Below, piece after piece: positions 48,901 to 62,493 of a stretch of 64,000 nt of DNA. Positions within the stretch are counted from its first letter, which is position 1; every line of letters starts with the position of its first letter. Where the stretch lies: NCBI RefSeq assembly GCF_036417845.1, contig NC_089981.1, positions 24,324,001 through 24,388,000 of the forward strand, written 5' to 3'. Made by a program: the position numbers and the translations under genes. This DNA comes from Apteryx mantelli (lineage: Eukaryota; Chordata; Aves; Apterygiformes; Apterygidae). The notes under the pieces were generated by a model, which saw only the letters and a program-made list of their open reading frames with translations, searched no databases and was not told the origin of the DNA.

Positions 48901-51553
48901 AAAAAGTTTCTTTCCTCCTCCATACTGTACAGTAGTTTTCTTTTCTTTATATATGTGTGCTTTTTTTCAGATGAGTTGTTAGGAGGATTTAAGACACTCA
49001 AAATTAAATTGGCATTTGAAAAGATTCTTCCAGCGTTTCTTAGAAGTCATTTTGAATTCTTAAGGCTTTTTTTCTTTTATGGGTATTTTTCTCCCCCTGC
49101 CCCGATGGTTTCGATTGAAAGGGGTGGATATGTAATGGATTAACACAGTGAGTCCTACTAGCAATGCCTTGGATCTGCTGAAAAGCCTGTTCAGGCTAGG
49201 CAGCGTTTCCTACCTCGTCAGCTAGCGGAGCTGCTCAGCTCAGCCAGACGCATCTGTAGTAGCCTCCAAAAGTGGTATGTTGTGCCATGGCCTGACCCAA
49301 GGCACAGGCCTCTCTTTGAGGAGGGAGGAAACAAACAAAAAAAAAAAACCCAAAACCAACCTTGGCAAAGAGAATTGTGTCCTGCTCTGCCCCGTCGCGT
49401 CTGCCAGCCCCTGAGGCTGGTGAACATGTAGCGCTGGAGGAGCGGGAAAGGGTTGTTCCAATTTACTGCTCAGCATCCGCCTTTCCTCCCACGTGGGCCT
49501 ACGGGAAGATTTCTCTTTTGTACTACGTTACGAAATTAAACAGTCAGTCAACCGAGCAGCGCAAGCTGATAGCCGCAGGGGTTGGCGTGCTCATGGGACA
49601 CCTTGGGAAAAGACTGTAGATATTAATCAAATAGATGCGGCAAGGGCAGCCAACGCAAATAACGGGCTATCCCCTTTGGACACTGAACATCCCAGAGATC
49701 TGTGGGGCGGGAAATAATAGGATATAACTAAAGGATGCTTCTGAAAATGTTGCCGAGTCCCCTTAAGTTAGGCTTTTTAGGCATTCGTATGCTCGTAAAC
49801 ACTATGCTAAATGTCAGGATACGGATATCCTGGGGAACAGTGTGTTTTGTGGGGGGCTTGGAAGTCGTTTTGGATTCCCTGCTAACAGGTGCTGCAGCAG
49901 TTCAAAGTGCTGTAAAGATTTTTTTTTTTTGCTGTTATTCCACATTGCTCTGTAGCTATTTATCTGTATTTAAATTAATGTATTTCCGTCGTTTTGATTG
50001 ATCGAGTCTACCCCAAGGCAGAGCAGCTTTTTAAGGATGTAGAAAGCTCTATCCCATTAGGTCTGCTCAAACCTGAAACCCGAACCTAGAGGGGGAAAGT
50101 AGCATACTTAGGGTCTGAAGAGAGACTTAGAGCAGAAAGAAAAATCTGACAGTTCGCCCAAACACTTTCTCATCCCCACTCTGGCCTTTCCTTCCTACAC
50201 AGTTTCCAAAGAATACTACCTCATTGTAAATATAATGCTGTTTCGGCATAAACTACAAAACCCTGAGTGTATAGCTAATGGTATCAAAAAAAAAAAAAGT
50301 TTGTACATAGTGGATAAATGAAATCACGTGATAACAGCCCATTGGGAACTGAAGGTAGAAAAGGCTCCTAAAAGCTTCAGTTGTAGGTCTCTTGCTTCTT
50401 AGGTAAGACTTAGCATTCTATTTAATAGAGATATAAAATAACTCATAGGAAAGAAAACACCTACAGGAACTGGAAATCACTTGTCACAGGCTCAAAGTGA
50501 AACATGGTCTTATAATTGATGAAGATTGTGTGAATCATGCTTTCCATAGCCCGGAAAATGAAGTTGTAGGCTGCATATGGTTTAAAACATATTGCAGAGG
50601 TGGGATGAGACTAAATAAAAAGGATGTTCTTGTAAGTTAAAGGTCCCTTTCATAGATCTAAGGGTTGCACTTATCTGGAATAGCTAATGCTCATGGAAAA
50701 TATAAAGGAAACCACTAATAGCAAGCAGCTGACACTGGGATGAGAGCTGGGAGAGGGTGAGGATGTTTCCCGTCAATAACCGCATGGAGGGGAGGGCAGC
50801 GCCGTGGGCTTTTCGGAGCGGGGGAAGGAGCGTTGGGAGACTTGGCTGTGTTTGCCGCAGCTGCAAACTGGAGCTGGCGCTCTGCAAGCGCGGTGCGAGC
50901 GGCACGGGGAGGAGAGGGCGGGAGTCCCGCCGGGCTCCCGGCTGTGGCAGCCCGTGGCCCTTGTGGCCGACCAGCAGGCACGTTAACTGCTCCCTGGCAC
51001 GCATTCAGGGTACCACTGGTTTGAAACCGTGCCCGTTTTCCATGGCGGGAGGGAGACTTTTTTTCCTCCAAGCCCGCAGGAGAAAACAAGAACTTGCAGC
51101 GAGCTGAAAGAGCAGCTCAGATTATCTCGTAACTACGAGCTGAGAAATGGACCGTGACAGGTATTTAGGGCCTCTCTCGTGCCTGAAGCAATTCCCTAAA
51201 AGCGGTCCTCATACCCTTCACGCTGCTCTCACAGGGGCATCCTGGCCGGGTTTGCTGAGGCTGCTGGAAAGGGGGGAGCTGGGGAGAGCGAGGTGCTCCC
51301 TTGGGAGCAGAAGGCCTCCGGTGCCTCTGCACACCGGACATGCGAGTCTTTTGTCCCCGCGTGAAAGCTAAGAGTAGCAGCACAGGTGTTTCTCCACACT
51401 CCCATGTGTGCCAGCCTATCTCGGAGCAGCTTTATGGAGCGAGACGTCTTTCCCCAGTCTGTCCTGCCCAAGAGGTGCGGACCAAGGCTGCTCTGGGCAG
51501 TGCGGTGGATGGAGCAGTGCTTAACGTGTGGTTCCCTTCTTTTTTCTTCCCAG

Positions 51554-51668
51554 TTGGCCGGAGGAATCATCCTGGGAGTGGCCCTGTGGCTCCGTCATGA
51601 TTCACAGACTACGAATATCCTCTACCTGCAGCTGGGGGACAAGCAAGCCCCCAATACCTTCTACGTTG
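51554..51668 (+). CDS. CD81: CD81 coding exon 2: second half of membrane segment 1 and small extracellular loop
   Basis: This 115-base exon encodes 38 full codons, LAGGIILGVALWLRHD through APNTFYV, plus the first base of a Gly codon. It is followed by a perfect GTAAGT donor (phase 1). It continues directly from exon 1 to complete membrane segment 1 and the small extracellular loop. It differs from human CD81 at only a handful of residues (for example Ser for Pro after RHD, Gln for Glu in the LYLELGD segment, Gln for Pro after GDK). The acceptor is TTTTTTCTTCCCAG. The next exon, starting IYILIAVG in CD81 proteins, was not found before base 64000, so the gene is truncated here by the window edge. 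Confidence 0.97.
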
Positions 51669-51856
51669 GTAAGTAGCCTCCGGGGAGGTGGGTGGGGGGA
51701 GCTGGCACTGTTTCACTGGCGCTTCCACCCCAGATGATTTCTTGGGGTGGACCATGGTGCGCCCAGAAGCACAGCAGAAAGGATGGTGCTGTATGGAGAG
51801 GATCACCATGGGTGAGGAACAGACTCAGCAAGATGCAGTATAAGGTAGAACTTAAA

Positions 51857-51898
51857 ACGTCTACTGCTTCCCCAATATTCCCCAAAACGTCTACTGCA
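51857..51898. repeat. Short direct repeat
   Basis: AAAACGTCTACTGC occurs twice about 28 bases apart, shortly after CD81 exon 2. Confidence 0.8.
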
Positions 51899-53739
51899 TG
51901 CAAATCAAAATGTTTGTTAGGTGTCACCTGTGCTATGTCTGAAACATAAAGTCCAAAGTCACAGTGGCTAAAAGTGCAAAAGACCTTTAATTCTGGTCAG
52001 TGTTTCTGTATAACAGGTTTTCTTTGATGTTGTTCTTGGTTATGGTCTCCCCTACAATACGTTGGCTTCGGCAGAGGGTGCATGATTGATCTGGAAAGAT
52101 GTGGGACTTCTTGGATGCGTGTCTTGTTTCCTCATCCCTCTCCCAAAGGGATGTAAAAGTAGCTAAAGGAACGGTTGGCAATGGAAAGTACAACTTGGAG
52201 AGCAGCATGACTCATGTTCTCCAGGAGGGGCTGGTGGAGCGTCTGTATGTGTGTTTAAGCTTAGCATGATTTTATTAATTTGACAGCGTGCTGACTTGCT
52301 GGGAGAAGAAAACCCTTATTTTGCCCTGCTCTACAGCGATCTTGCTTATGAGCAGCGGCGAGCAGCTTCCAGACGGTCTCCAGCCTCTGCTTTGGGGCCG
52401 ATGCCGGCTGGCCGGGGTGAGAGCTGCTGGATGCCGGGCGAGGACCGCTTGCTCCTGAATTCCTCAGATAAGAGGCAGGGGCACAGAGAGGGCCTGCACG
52501 GTGTGTGCGTGTGCTTGCCGAAGAAGGAGGTTCGAAAGTCTCACCTGTCCTGTGCGTGGACCAAGTTCTCCTCTTGGCAATCTCGTTTGAGATGTATTGA
52601 CTTTGAGCAAAAATTGATGTTGATGCTCTGCTTTTCCCCTGCTGGGGTGAGAGGAGTGTCCGTCTTGTGCAAAGACGCTTGCCATGGCCCTGGCCTGCCG
52701 TTCCTAGAGGACTAATTACCTGCTGAGAAAGGACTTAACTGTTATTTTCACATACAGTGTCTCTGCCTGACAGGAAGGCCTGAGTCTCTTCTGGCTTTTT
52801 GCATATTTAGAAGCAGGAAAGTCCCAAATCCCTCCTGTCTGTAAGGTACTGGGGGACAGGGAATTGGTCAGATGGAAAGAAATGTGCTCTCACTCCAAGG
52901 ATGGGATAGTTGTAGGAAATGTGTGGAGCTGGACCAGTCTAATCCAATGTCCTGTTCTCATCTGTAGGTGAAATTACCTTCCTTAAGGGATTTTTCTTCA
53001 ATTCCCTTTCCTGGCTTGCTAAACCATCTGCTCAAGTCCCTTTCCCCAGCTGCATGTAGTTACAGTAGGTGTTCCTGCTGTCAGCAGTGGTGGGCTTTCC
53101 GCTGTTGTCTACCTCGTGCCTCGCCCTCACAGTTGTGTTTAGAGCGTTTTGCCTTTGCATATTTTCCATCTTTTTAAAAAAGGGGGAGGGGGAAGCAGGG
53201 TGGAGAGAAAAGGGAGCTCTTAGAAGTCAAATCCTCATCCCTTTCCAGGGGCTGGCTAAAAACGTCTCCTTCCTTCTTGGGACAAATGGCTCACGTCTCC
53301 CTGGTTAACAAACGTCCTCCAAGATCTGGGGGACCTGGCATGTGGCAGCCGAGCGCTCTTCTCCTGCGTGTTGTGCATCCTTTGCTTTTCAGCCCCTTTT
53401 TGCTTTGTTTTCGCTCTCCGCGGGCTCTGGGTAGCGCTGAAGTGCCGCTGGCCTCCGCTATTTTAAAGGCGGTTGGGAAGGGACCGCTGAGGCAGGAAGG
53501 GTGCCACCTTGCTGGGCTTCCTGATGCCCGTGAGCGGCCCGTGGCCGGAGCCCGTCTGTCTTTTTAGAGTTATGTTGAGCGACGGAGCTGCCTGGATTCC
53601 TTCTAGGGGCTGTAATTTCCATTCAGTAATCATAGCAGAGCGCTTTTCAGCTGCCGTCTCTCCTAGCTAGGCCTCTCGAGTCTGAAGTCTGGGATTCCTT
53701 TTTTTTTTCCTCCTTTCCTTTCTTTTTCCTTCCCCCGCT

Positions 53740-54560
53740 CCCCTCCGCAGCTGACGTTCCCGTCGCAGCGGCGCACGCCCTGTTCCGTCTCCTCTGGCGT
53801 CCGACATCCGCACGCGCACGATGTTCCCGCTTCGCGAGCGGGAGCCTCTCACTCGTGCGCGCTTGGCCTTGGCCTCCAGCGCCACTCGTCCTCGCGGGCC
53901 GCTCTCGGGTGTGTGGCGCGGGGCGCTCGTCCCACGACCTGGCGGGCGGCAGTAAGACAGCCGGAGGAAGGGGACTCCTGGCTTTTCCCTGTGCCCTTTC
54001 CTCCTGTCCCAAAGTTAAAGCTGTTTCGTAATGGCCGGGGAGGTAAAATAATAAATAGTGGCAGCCCGCGCGCAGGCGTGGGAAGCGAGGGGGGGAGGAG
54101 GAGGAGGAGGACGTGGCGGGGAGCAGGACGGTGATGAGGGACCGAGGGTGTGAGGTTTATCTGCGCCTGGCCTGTTGCAGGGCTTAATCTCTTCCCAGAA
54201 ACGGGGGCGGGTTGTTCCCTGTCGCGCTGTGTGCTGGGCCTCCTCGCTCCAGCGGGGCGCTGCCAGCTGGACGCCGCTCTGGCACGAAGCGGGGAGGGAG
54301 GCTTTCTACGCCTTTCTCCCTCCCCCATCACCGCCAGGTTCTTGTTTGCTGATGGGGCCTCCCTGCCAAGGCCCTGCTCGCCGTCAGCGGCGGGACGGGG
54401 TGCTGGGAAGAGGCGAGGGCCCTGCCGGGAAGGGCACGGGGAGGAGAGGAGGCGTTCCCGCGCCTGCTTTCCTCGGCCCCGGCGCGCCGGAGGCACCTGT
54501 TGTTGCCGATTCCCCCGTCCGCGGGCAGCCGTGGCCCTCCGGGAGCAGCTCTGGAGGCTG
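53740..54560. promoter_or_regulatory. CpG-dense island in CD81 intron 2
   Basis: About 800 bases of GC-rich sequence with many CpG, including a GGA microsatellite at 54096-54111. Frames of 215 codons are open on both strands, which points to composition. It may be an intronic regulatory element or the start of an unseen transcript. Confidence 0.35.
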
Positions 54561-57425
54561 GGGGGTTCTGCAAGAAATGCCCTCCCCCAGTGCTTTGGCC
54601 TTCCACCGTGCCCAGCTAGTTGTGTTTCGGGCTTTAAAGGTTACAAACCGAGCTCTCGTTCGTGGGCTTTTTCCTCAGTGCAGCTTGAACGATGGCTGAT
54701 GGTGGCCACTCCTTGCGGTCTTTGCTTTTGGCACTTCCATTTTGGCTGTGGAAATAACGCTCCGGAAAATGGCACATTAGCTGCTTCGCTGCTTTGAAGA
54801 TGAAGCAAAACCGAGTTAGGAAATAGCTGGAATGGCAGAGTTTCATGCTTTTTTGACTATAAAGGAAAACACTTGCTCTTTGTGTGAGCTAGGCTTATGG
54901 TGTAATATGCATGCGGTTTTTAAGGCGGTTTTACTTGCAAGGGTGTCTTGCCTAGCTCTGCTGAATATCATTGCACTGAAGAGAGAGCCCGTGCTCTCCC
55001 TCATACGCAGCTTGTCGGGAGCCCCCTGCAGAAGTCACCTTCTAGAAATCCAGCGTGAACCTCAACAAGGTGTCCAACTCCCATTGACGGTCCTTGCCGG
55101 CAGTCGATCTTCAGGGAGCGATTGGGTTGTCTTGCTGTCACTGCTTCTCTTGAGCTGTATCTGCAGTTGCAAAACCAGAAGCCTTCTTGCCTCTCACTCT
55201 TGTGTAAGACTGCATCTGAAGCGCCCAGCTTATGTCAGAAAACATCGTTCAAACATACTGTAGATAGCTGTAAGCAGTGTTGCTAAGTTGGGTACTACCA
55301 ACTGGTTAACCATTTCTTTATTAATAGTGAAGTTAATCTAACGGGAAAAAGCCAGGAGCCCTGTCCTTCAACCATTTGCTTATGTGATATCCAGAAACAG
55401 CTGCTGAAGGTAGTGGTACTTATGAGGAAAAGTAGAAGGAAGAACATTTGGGGTCTGTATATCTACTAGTTGGCCACGGCAATGCATGTGTGTGTTTTTC
55501 TTCCTTTTTTTTTCCCCCCTGCTTTTTTGCTGTGGTTCCTGAATGGCCTGGCAAATGTGGTTTGTTGTGCTGAATTGGCGGGGGAAGAGAGGAGAGTGGA
55601 CGAAGGCAATATTGCCTGTTGATGGCAATAGTTAGTCTGAAAGGTAGCCAGATAAATTGCAGGGTGAGAAGTGATCTGCTACTTTGCACCAGATGTGTGG
55701 TGAGGGACCGTACGGCAATATTGCAGCTCCTGCGTGAGCTGGATGCTGTGTTGATAAGGCAGGTAGGTAGCTATGCTGCTGGGGAAGCGCAGGTGAGAGG
55801 CACCAATGTTGAATTGCAACCATAGCGACAGAAGAAAGGGTGCAGTTGGGTTTAGGAGAGACTGAAGGTCAGCAGAGATCCCCTGAGCTTATAGGAGAAG
55901 CCTTGGGAGCACGAGTCATTGCAAACCGTACATTCGTGGTAGCGATGACTCTTGGGGCTAATCTTTGTACACCATGCTGCGCAGGGTGTGCCTATATGTG
56001 CTGTCAGCACACGCTTGATTGACATGTGGATCCCATACATCTACAGGGAAGGGCAGGGGAGATAAACCTTTAGCTCTCGCTAACCATAAAGTCACCTATG
56101 GTTTCATACCAGGTGCCCTTCTACCTGGGGTGACTTCAAAGGAGCTGCCAGGGCCTGGTTTGCGGACGCTCCTGTGTCTTGCTGCGATAGTCTGCCCAGC
56201 TGCCTGCTGGGCTCTGCGCTGCATGCCCAGCCTGCCCGAGAGTTTGCCTGCGTGATGTCCAGTGCTGTATTTTCACTGCCTGAAGATGTGGCTTGCTGAT
56301 GCTGATATCAGTGGAGTCCGGTTGCCACCAGCCGCTGTCCTGGCCCTTTGGCTTGTGCTAGCAGCTGTGCGGTGAGCTGGCTCAGCAAGCAGGTCTGCGT
56401 GGAAACTTGACCCAACAGCAGGTCCCTCTCCTCCCAGAGCTGATCCCTTACTTAAATCCTCTGTAGTTTGCCTGTTAAGTGAGCCTTCTGGGTCCCGTCT
56501 CATGCCAGATAGCTGGGGATGAGGGCAGGGTTGTTGGGTGGACCAGAAGCTCTGTAACTTAATTCTTGTCGTTTAGCTCCTGGTTTTCTCTTCTCCTCAG
56601 CATCCCCGGGGAGGGGAGGGAGCTGTGGGCGATGGCAAGAACAGGAAAGAGTTGGGCTTTACTTCATTAACTGCTCCAGCCCCAACGTACGAGACTTGTA
56701 CCAAGTCCACGCTCCATTTTAGCGCCAGCAGCATCCTTCCCGCTGCTGAGGCTGCGAGAGGCTTCGCTCGCAGGGGTTTGGCTGGGAGCACCCTGGCCCT
56801 TTCCCCAGCCTGGGAGACGCGGCTCATGCCAGGGAAGGGAGGGAGGAAGGACTCCCTCCTGCCTCGCCAGGTGGGTCCAAGCGGCCGGGAAGAGTAACCC
56901 GGGCTGGAGTAGGGGGGTTTTGGGTGTCCTGTGGCAGTGGGGCCGGGGGGGCTCAGCAGTGATCACGTAGCCCATAAGGAGGAGTACAGGCGTCTAGGTG
57001 CTCAAAACGCTTTCGGCAGGGTGGAAAAAAAGCCTCAGCTCGTTGTTTTCCGAGAAACCCTCTTTCTCCCATTTCCCCTCTTGCTGGGCTGCCCGGTCCC
57101 CGCTTTGTGCTGGGTGGCCGTGGGGAGGGAGCGCCCCATCTCTCCCGCCTCCCCACGCCCCCCGTTTGCTTGTTTTCCCTGAAAACATCTGACAAGGAGT
57201 AGAGCGCTGCGGTCGGGTGGTTTTGGCCTCGCTGTAACTCAGCAGATCCAAAATAGGAAATCTGTATCCAGCTGTTAATAGCAAGTGATAGAATAACACT
57301 GCCAGGCGCTCCGATTATCCCCGGGAGCGGGGCCAGCCGCGAGCAGGCATGCGAAAGCATGCAGAGGTGGGGTGAGGTCTTCTGCATAGTTTTGGGGGTG
57401 GGAAGGGGGGTGATGTGTTTTGGAT

Positions 57426-57436
57426 CCCCCCCCCCC
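57426..57436. repeat. Poly-C run (11 C)
   Basis: Uninterrupted 11-C run. Confidence 0.9.
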
Positions 57437-57660
57437 TTCTGTTCAGTTTTTCACCCTGACTTTTACTTTTTGATAATAATTGCTCTCCTGGCCAGTGTCT
57501 CTTTTTCCCCGGAGTGCTACAGCACCGGCGCTCCTTGGGAGGAGTGTAAGGTTTCGGACAGGCATGCAATGGTGAATTAAATTTGGATGCTGAAGCTGTT
57601 GCTGCCACTCCCCTTCTGCGCTGTCCTTCTGGATACTGCTGCCCCAATAAAAAGAGAGGC

Positions 57661-57735
57661 ACCATTTTTTTCCTCTCTCGTGCGCGTGCTCTCGCTCTCT
57701 TTTTTCTTTTTTTTTTTTTTTTTTTTTTTTCCCCT
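57661..57735. repeat. Pyrimidine-rich tract with 24-T run
   Basis: CT-rich stretch ending in 24 T at 57707-57730 and then CCCCTCC. A polypyrimidine tract of this kind can adopt non-B structure. Confidence 0.9.
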
Positions 57736-57833
57736 CCTTAGCAACAAGACTGGAAATGGTGGCGATTCTGGAACTGGCTCACAAGCAGATCAGGCAGCCC
57801 TGCTGCACCGTCTGCCGGAGACGGGGGAGACGC

Positions 57834-57849
57834 GGGGGGGGGGGGGGGG
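57834..57849. repeat. Poly-G run (16 G)
   Basis: Longest G homopolymer in the window, about 100 bases after the 24-T run. Confidence 0.95.
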
Positions 57850-60800
57850 CAGCAATAGCGTCAGGCTAATTTTAACCCTATGCCTCGTGTCTGCTAAGCT
57901 GCGCTCTGCATTAAAACTCCAGGTGAGACTGGCTCGCAGGAGAAACGGCTGTTACGCAGCGCTGAATCCCTGCTCTCGAATTATGCAAGTTGGAGACTCT
58001 CTTCACCATTCTGCTCCGTACAAATACGATCCAATTTCTTTGCTTGGAAATGAGCTCAAGCTGCCTTTTGCACAGACCGACTGTTAAGAATTGGGCCAAA
58101 AAGCAGGGGGACACTTCTGAGTCTGCCTCGCTTCCCGCTAACAAGTTCCAGCCTTACATTAAAATATAGTTGTATCTGCACGTTTGTCCTTGAAATCGGT
58201 GTGGTTCTGCCACTCTCCCTATGGGTCTCGCTCTGTCCCAGATCCAGCCGCGGGCTGAGCAGCGTTGCGTCATCTGAACCGACACGCGTTGGCTAAGCAA
58301 GGGTCGGGGATCGGTTTCTTCTATCCGTAAAAGCAGCTTTTTCACCATTAGCCTTTTTGGGACTGCCTTGGAGAAAGCAGCGGTTTCCAGGGTTTCACAG
58401 AGGTGAGATCCTCCTTGCAGAGGCAAACTCGGGAGTTGCACTGTGAGCTTCGGTGTGCCACAGAGGCTCCGAAAACCAGCAGTCCTGACTTTAAAAGGGA
58501 GCACTGGCTTTGCCTGAGCAATGCCGAGCTACTCTAAAGAGCTGGTCTGTGTTTTCTGCTGTTGCTCCTTTCTCGTCCCATTCCCTCGGGAAACATCAGG
58601 CATCTTTTAAAGGTGGCCAACTCCTTCACAGCATGAGATTAGACTCAACGGCCCAGGAAATCTTCTGCTAATCTTTCCACAGAAAGACACGTCGGTCCTG
58701 TAATAAACACTAGCGGAAAGCCACCTTCTGTCTTGGCGTAACGCTGCGCAGTGATCCCTGCGGATACGCGCGGCTGGTCCAGGCCCGCTTTCTTCCGTCA
58801 CCTGCTCGCGCTGTGCTTCTTCAAGCCCTGGTTAGCCTGTGGTTTACCAGTAGGCATGCCAACTGCGCCCAGGCGTAATGGGCTTGCAAGCGTGAACCGT
58901 AGTTTGCATTTGGTTCTGAATCACGGTGAGCAAAATAGATTATTTTAAAAATATATATATGCGCGGATTTTTTTTAATACAAGTAAATGCATTTTTCTTT
59001 TTTGAAAATAAGCCTATTTACAGTTAAGGACAATCTAATTCTGTGTAATTCCCTAAAGGAAATTTGAGGCCGTATGGGTTGGCTGCTCAGTTTTTAAAGG
59101 AAGATGCTGTGTGTCTAGGCACCTAAATAAATTGGTTTAGCAAGAGCTCTGGACAGTTATATTCTCCTCTTCAGATGCAGAATGAAAATGTACTTCGGTT
59201 TACTTGGACCAGTTATTTTACACATCTCAATAGATCCTGAAATTACTGAAAACCAAGAAAATCAGAAAAATAACATTTTTATTCAAATGTTTGAAAAAGA
59301 AGGGGTAAAAAAGGCTGAGATGTACTGACTCTAATTTTGCTCTAATCACTGTAGATAACTTTATTACTAAAGGAAGTCTTAAAATAGTTTTAATGCAAAA
59401 CATGTTGTCAATACCTCTCTCTGAGAGAGGCTGCACAGTATATTTAACAGTATTTAAAATATCCTCTTTCTATATTTTTATCACAGAATTCAGTTTCTCT
59501 CAAACGAGCAACTTGTCGCAAGTCAGGTGTACAAACAAAATAGGAAATGTCATCACGGTGATGGAACTCTGCATTAACTCAGATTAGCTCTTAGGTGATG
59601 GGTTTAGTATGATAGCTGCGTATAGCAAAAGGAAGTAGTGAACTTAGCGTGCAAGCTGTGTTTAATTGTAATTCGGTATAGCTTTGTTGTAACCAGCTCC
59701 TGAGCACCGTTCACTCTGCAAACTAAAACTGTAGTAGCTGTCTTCCTCCTTCACCCACCCCCGGTCTGCCCCCTCCAGTTGTCGCTGCGGCGGAGGACCT
59801 GTGCCAAATGTGGCTCCTGCCACACTTAAAACTTCCAGCAGTTTAACCAGTAGCTTTGAGAGCTGTGCTGTGTGTTTAGGCATTAAAGAGTCCACAAAAA
59901 GTTCTCTAGCTGGGTCTGGGTTCTGCCAGTGGGTAAAACCTCAGGGCGTATACAGATGTCCATAGACACGGTAGTCTGGGGCAGCAGAGGCTAGGCTGGC
60001 ATGTTCCAGCCTGGGTCTTATGGATGCTTGGTGTGTGTTATCATCCATCCTCATTATGGAAACGTGGAGTAGACCTTTTCCTAGCTCTTTTTTTCTGCCC
60101 TTCTGCATGCACCCTAATATTTGGAAACTAAAGTCTCCTTCCTGCATGTCCCAGCTAGGCAAAACAGAAAATCCATGTGGTATCTCTGTTTGTGGAAGCT
60201 CTCTGGGTAGGGATGTGTGCATATGTGCACATGGGGATATTGGTTGGGGTTTTCTCCACACCTCCCCTTTGCTTTTATGATTGAGGTGTCCTTTGCTTCC
60301 TCTTCCTTTATTGCTCCAGACGAGGGGCCTTTCATCTCCCCCTGCATGCTACATGCCCCCAGGAGAGCTCTCCGTGCCTCGTGACACTGTTGCTCTATCT
60401 GGAAGTCGTTAGCAGCCACAGAGCAGTGATGTTTTCCTTAGGAAAAGGAGTGGAGAGAGGTGGAGGGGAAAGAAGGGTTTCCCAGTTGTTGTCTTGTGGA
60501 TCCCTGCTCTTTTCCGCTTTTCCCCTGCATGCCCAAGGAAGCGCTGTCGGCTCTGCGGGAGCTGGGTGAGCTGAGGGACTTGGAGGTGGGAGGATATTCG
60601 GGGCCACTTCCACCAGGCTGCTGGACAAAAATACCAGGGAGGCCCTCCCTCTCCGGCTGGCTGGTGTAGCCACCCCTTCCCCCTCCCACCTGGGACGTCC
60701 CGCTCCCTGCAAACATCTTGCCCTTAAGTCCAAAGGAAGCGTGCTGTGGTCAGGGCGTTTTGCCCTTGTAGATGGCCTTCTTCCAAGATCGGTCCTGGAG

Positions 60801-61376
60801 GATGCGGAGGAGTCTCCCTCCCACCTCCCCTTTCCGTGCTGTAGAGGTGACGGCGAGTCCTCGGATTTTTTTTAGCCTCTGCCAGGCACCAGGCACAGAG
60901 AGATTTTTCCTTTATCTCTCGGAGGCTTGCAAAGCCTTGGATTTGTAGCATCTCCCCCAGGAGCCTGACTGTCGGGATGAGAAACCAGGAGACGTCCCCT
61001 CGCCTCCCCCAGCGGCTCGGCCAGCCCCAGCCCTGCAGCACGCTGCAGAAGTGCCGCTGCTCTCCTCGGTTCGAAGGGGCAGCCCAAGGGGAGGCTCGTG
61101 CGGAGCAGGCAGTGCTTGGAGCATCACCTGGCTTTGACGAGTTAAAGCTGCTGAGGGAGAGGCGAAATGGGGGGGCGGCAGGTGGGAGCGGGAGCGCCTG
61201 CTGCCAGGAGCCACGCGGCCTCCGGCGGACCATGGGGCCGCCTTGCGCAAGACGGAGCGAGCCCAGCATGGCGCCAGAGCAGGGCTGTCCTGCGCTGACC
61301 AGCTCCCCGCTTGTTTTAGAGGGTCATGCTGTTCTTGTTCCTCCTTTTATTTGTTTGAAAAAAAAAAGTGTGTTTT

Positions 61377-61408
61377 GGGGGGGGGGGGGGGTTGTTGTTG
61401 TTGTTGTT
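61377..61408. repeat. G15 run followed by TTG microsatellite
   Basis: Fifteen G (61377-61391) run straight into about five to six TTG units. Confidence 0.95.
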
Positions 61409-62472
61409 CTCAGTGAACTCAGCAGGGGCAGGACTTGGGTTTTACAACCCTGCAGGCAACAGCTATGTGGCTCTAATGCCAGAATGAGTAATGGCATTGA
61501 ATACTGTCCTTTACTGTCCCTTCCCAGTTCTTAGTGTCCGGTTTCCTACTGACCAAGAAGGAGAGGGCCCTCCAGGGAAGCAGCATCTGCTTGAGCTGGG
61601 AGCTGAGCTGGCCTCTCTGCAGCTTTTTTTTTCCTTCTTCTCTTCCCTTCTCTCTAACACCATCTAGAAGGAGGTGCTTAATGGCTTTCATCTCTTGGGT
61701 CTGAGGTTCAGAGTCTCTTCACACAGCTAAAGCTTCAGGAGGTCCATTGCTACCAGGGTGAACGCCTGTCACTTCCTCGTTGTGCAAAAGTATCTGGAAA
61801 CTGGACCTGTGCAGCAGCAGCAGCAGCTGCCTCTGTGAAGAGGGAGAGGTGGGCAAATCTGTGTTTCGGTTGCTGGAGTGACACAATCTCTAATGTGCAT
61901 TTTTTGTTTCCGTAGGGATACTTTGAGCCCACATCACAATTGCTCTGCTCTTTCTTTGAACTAAGGCAGGACCCTGAATTTCTCTGTAATGAAGAAGAGA
62001 GGAGGAAAAAAAAAAAAGCCTGCGCAACCCTCACTCCCAAAGCTCTCTGGTGTATGTCTCAATCTCAAAATGAGATAGGAGACTGTGGGCAAGATTGACA
62101 CTATCTCTCTTGAGTCCTCCCACAAGTTCCCCAAGTACACGATGTGGGTCTTGTGGCTCGTGGTTTTTTCGTGAGTGGCTAGCTGCATGTGGGGACTCCA
62201 GTGGTCTTGCTTCCCACTGCGTTGCCTGAGAGGGTTAGAGGTGACACAGTAGTGGTGTTTGAGGATGCAGAGGCATGTTGGCATCGTGCATATCTATAAA
62301 TTATTTGCTCGCTGTCATTGCTGCAGCTCTGGCTCCTGGGGCCACATTTGGAGCTTCATTTGGAGCAGGATTACTGTAGGCACTGCGCTTCGTTTTCTGT
62401 ACCTCTCTGGTTTTGCTTTCTGTTTATGATGAACAGCATTTCTTATTTTAAAAACCCTGGAAAAGCTGTCAT

Positions 62473-62493
62473 AAAAAAAAAAAAAAAAAAAAA
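62473..62493. repeat. Poly-A run (21 A)
   Basis: Twenty-one A within CD81 intron 2. No AATAAA lies at the right distance upstream, so a retrocopy tail is not supported. Confidence 0.95.

Larger units (their letters stand above)
35479..51553 (+). other. CD81: CD81 intron 1 (16,075 bases)
   Basis: Runs from the GTGAGC donor to a TTTTTTCTTCCCAG acceptor, with phase 0 on both sides. No other gene was recognised inside on either strand. It holds AT/GT microsatellites just after exon 1 (35660-35810), a 32-T run (38739-38770), a 15-G run (45907-45921) and GC-rich islands at 42050-42470, 43290-43740, 44560-45690 and 50780-51000. Long first introns with regulatory islands are common for housekeeping-type promoters. 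The frames of 120-241 codons in the islands look compositional. Confidence 0.9.

Noticed and set aside
52921..52985. Sequence resembling a widespread 'pattern-of-consensus' repeat end (AGTCTAATCCAATGTCCTG)
   Set aside because: Too short and degenerate to assign to a repeat family by eye.
53849..54797. 215-codon frames on plus and minus strands in CD81 intron 2
   Set aside because: Same reasoning: simultaneous openness on both strands in GC-rich DNA and no recognisable family.
58614..58665. Possible CR1 3' end trace (GATTAGACTCAACGGCCCAG)
   Set aside because: Similarity is limited, the typical terminal octamer repeats are missing and no body is visible.
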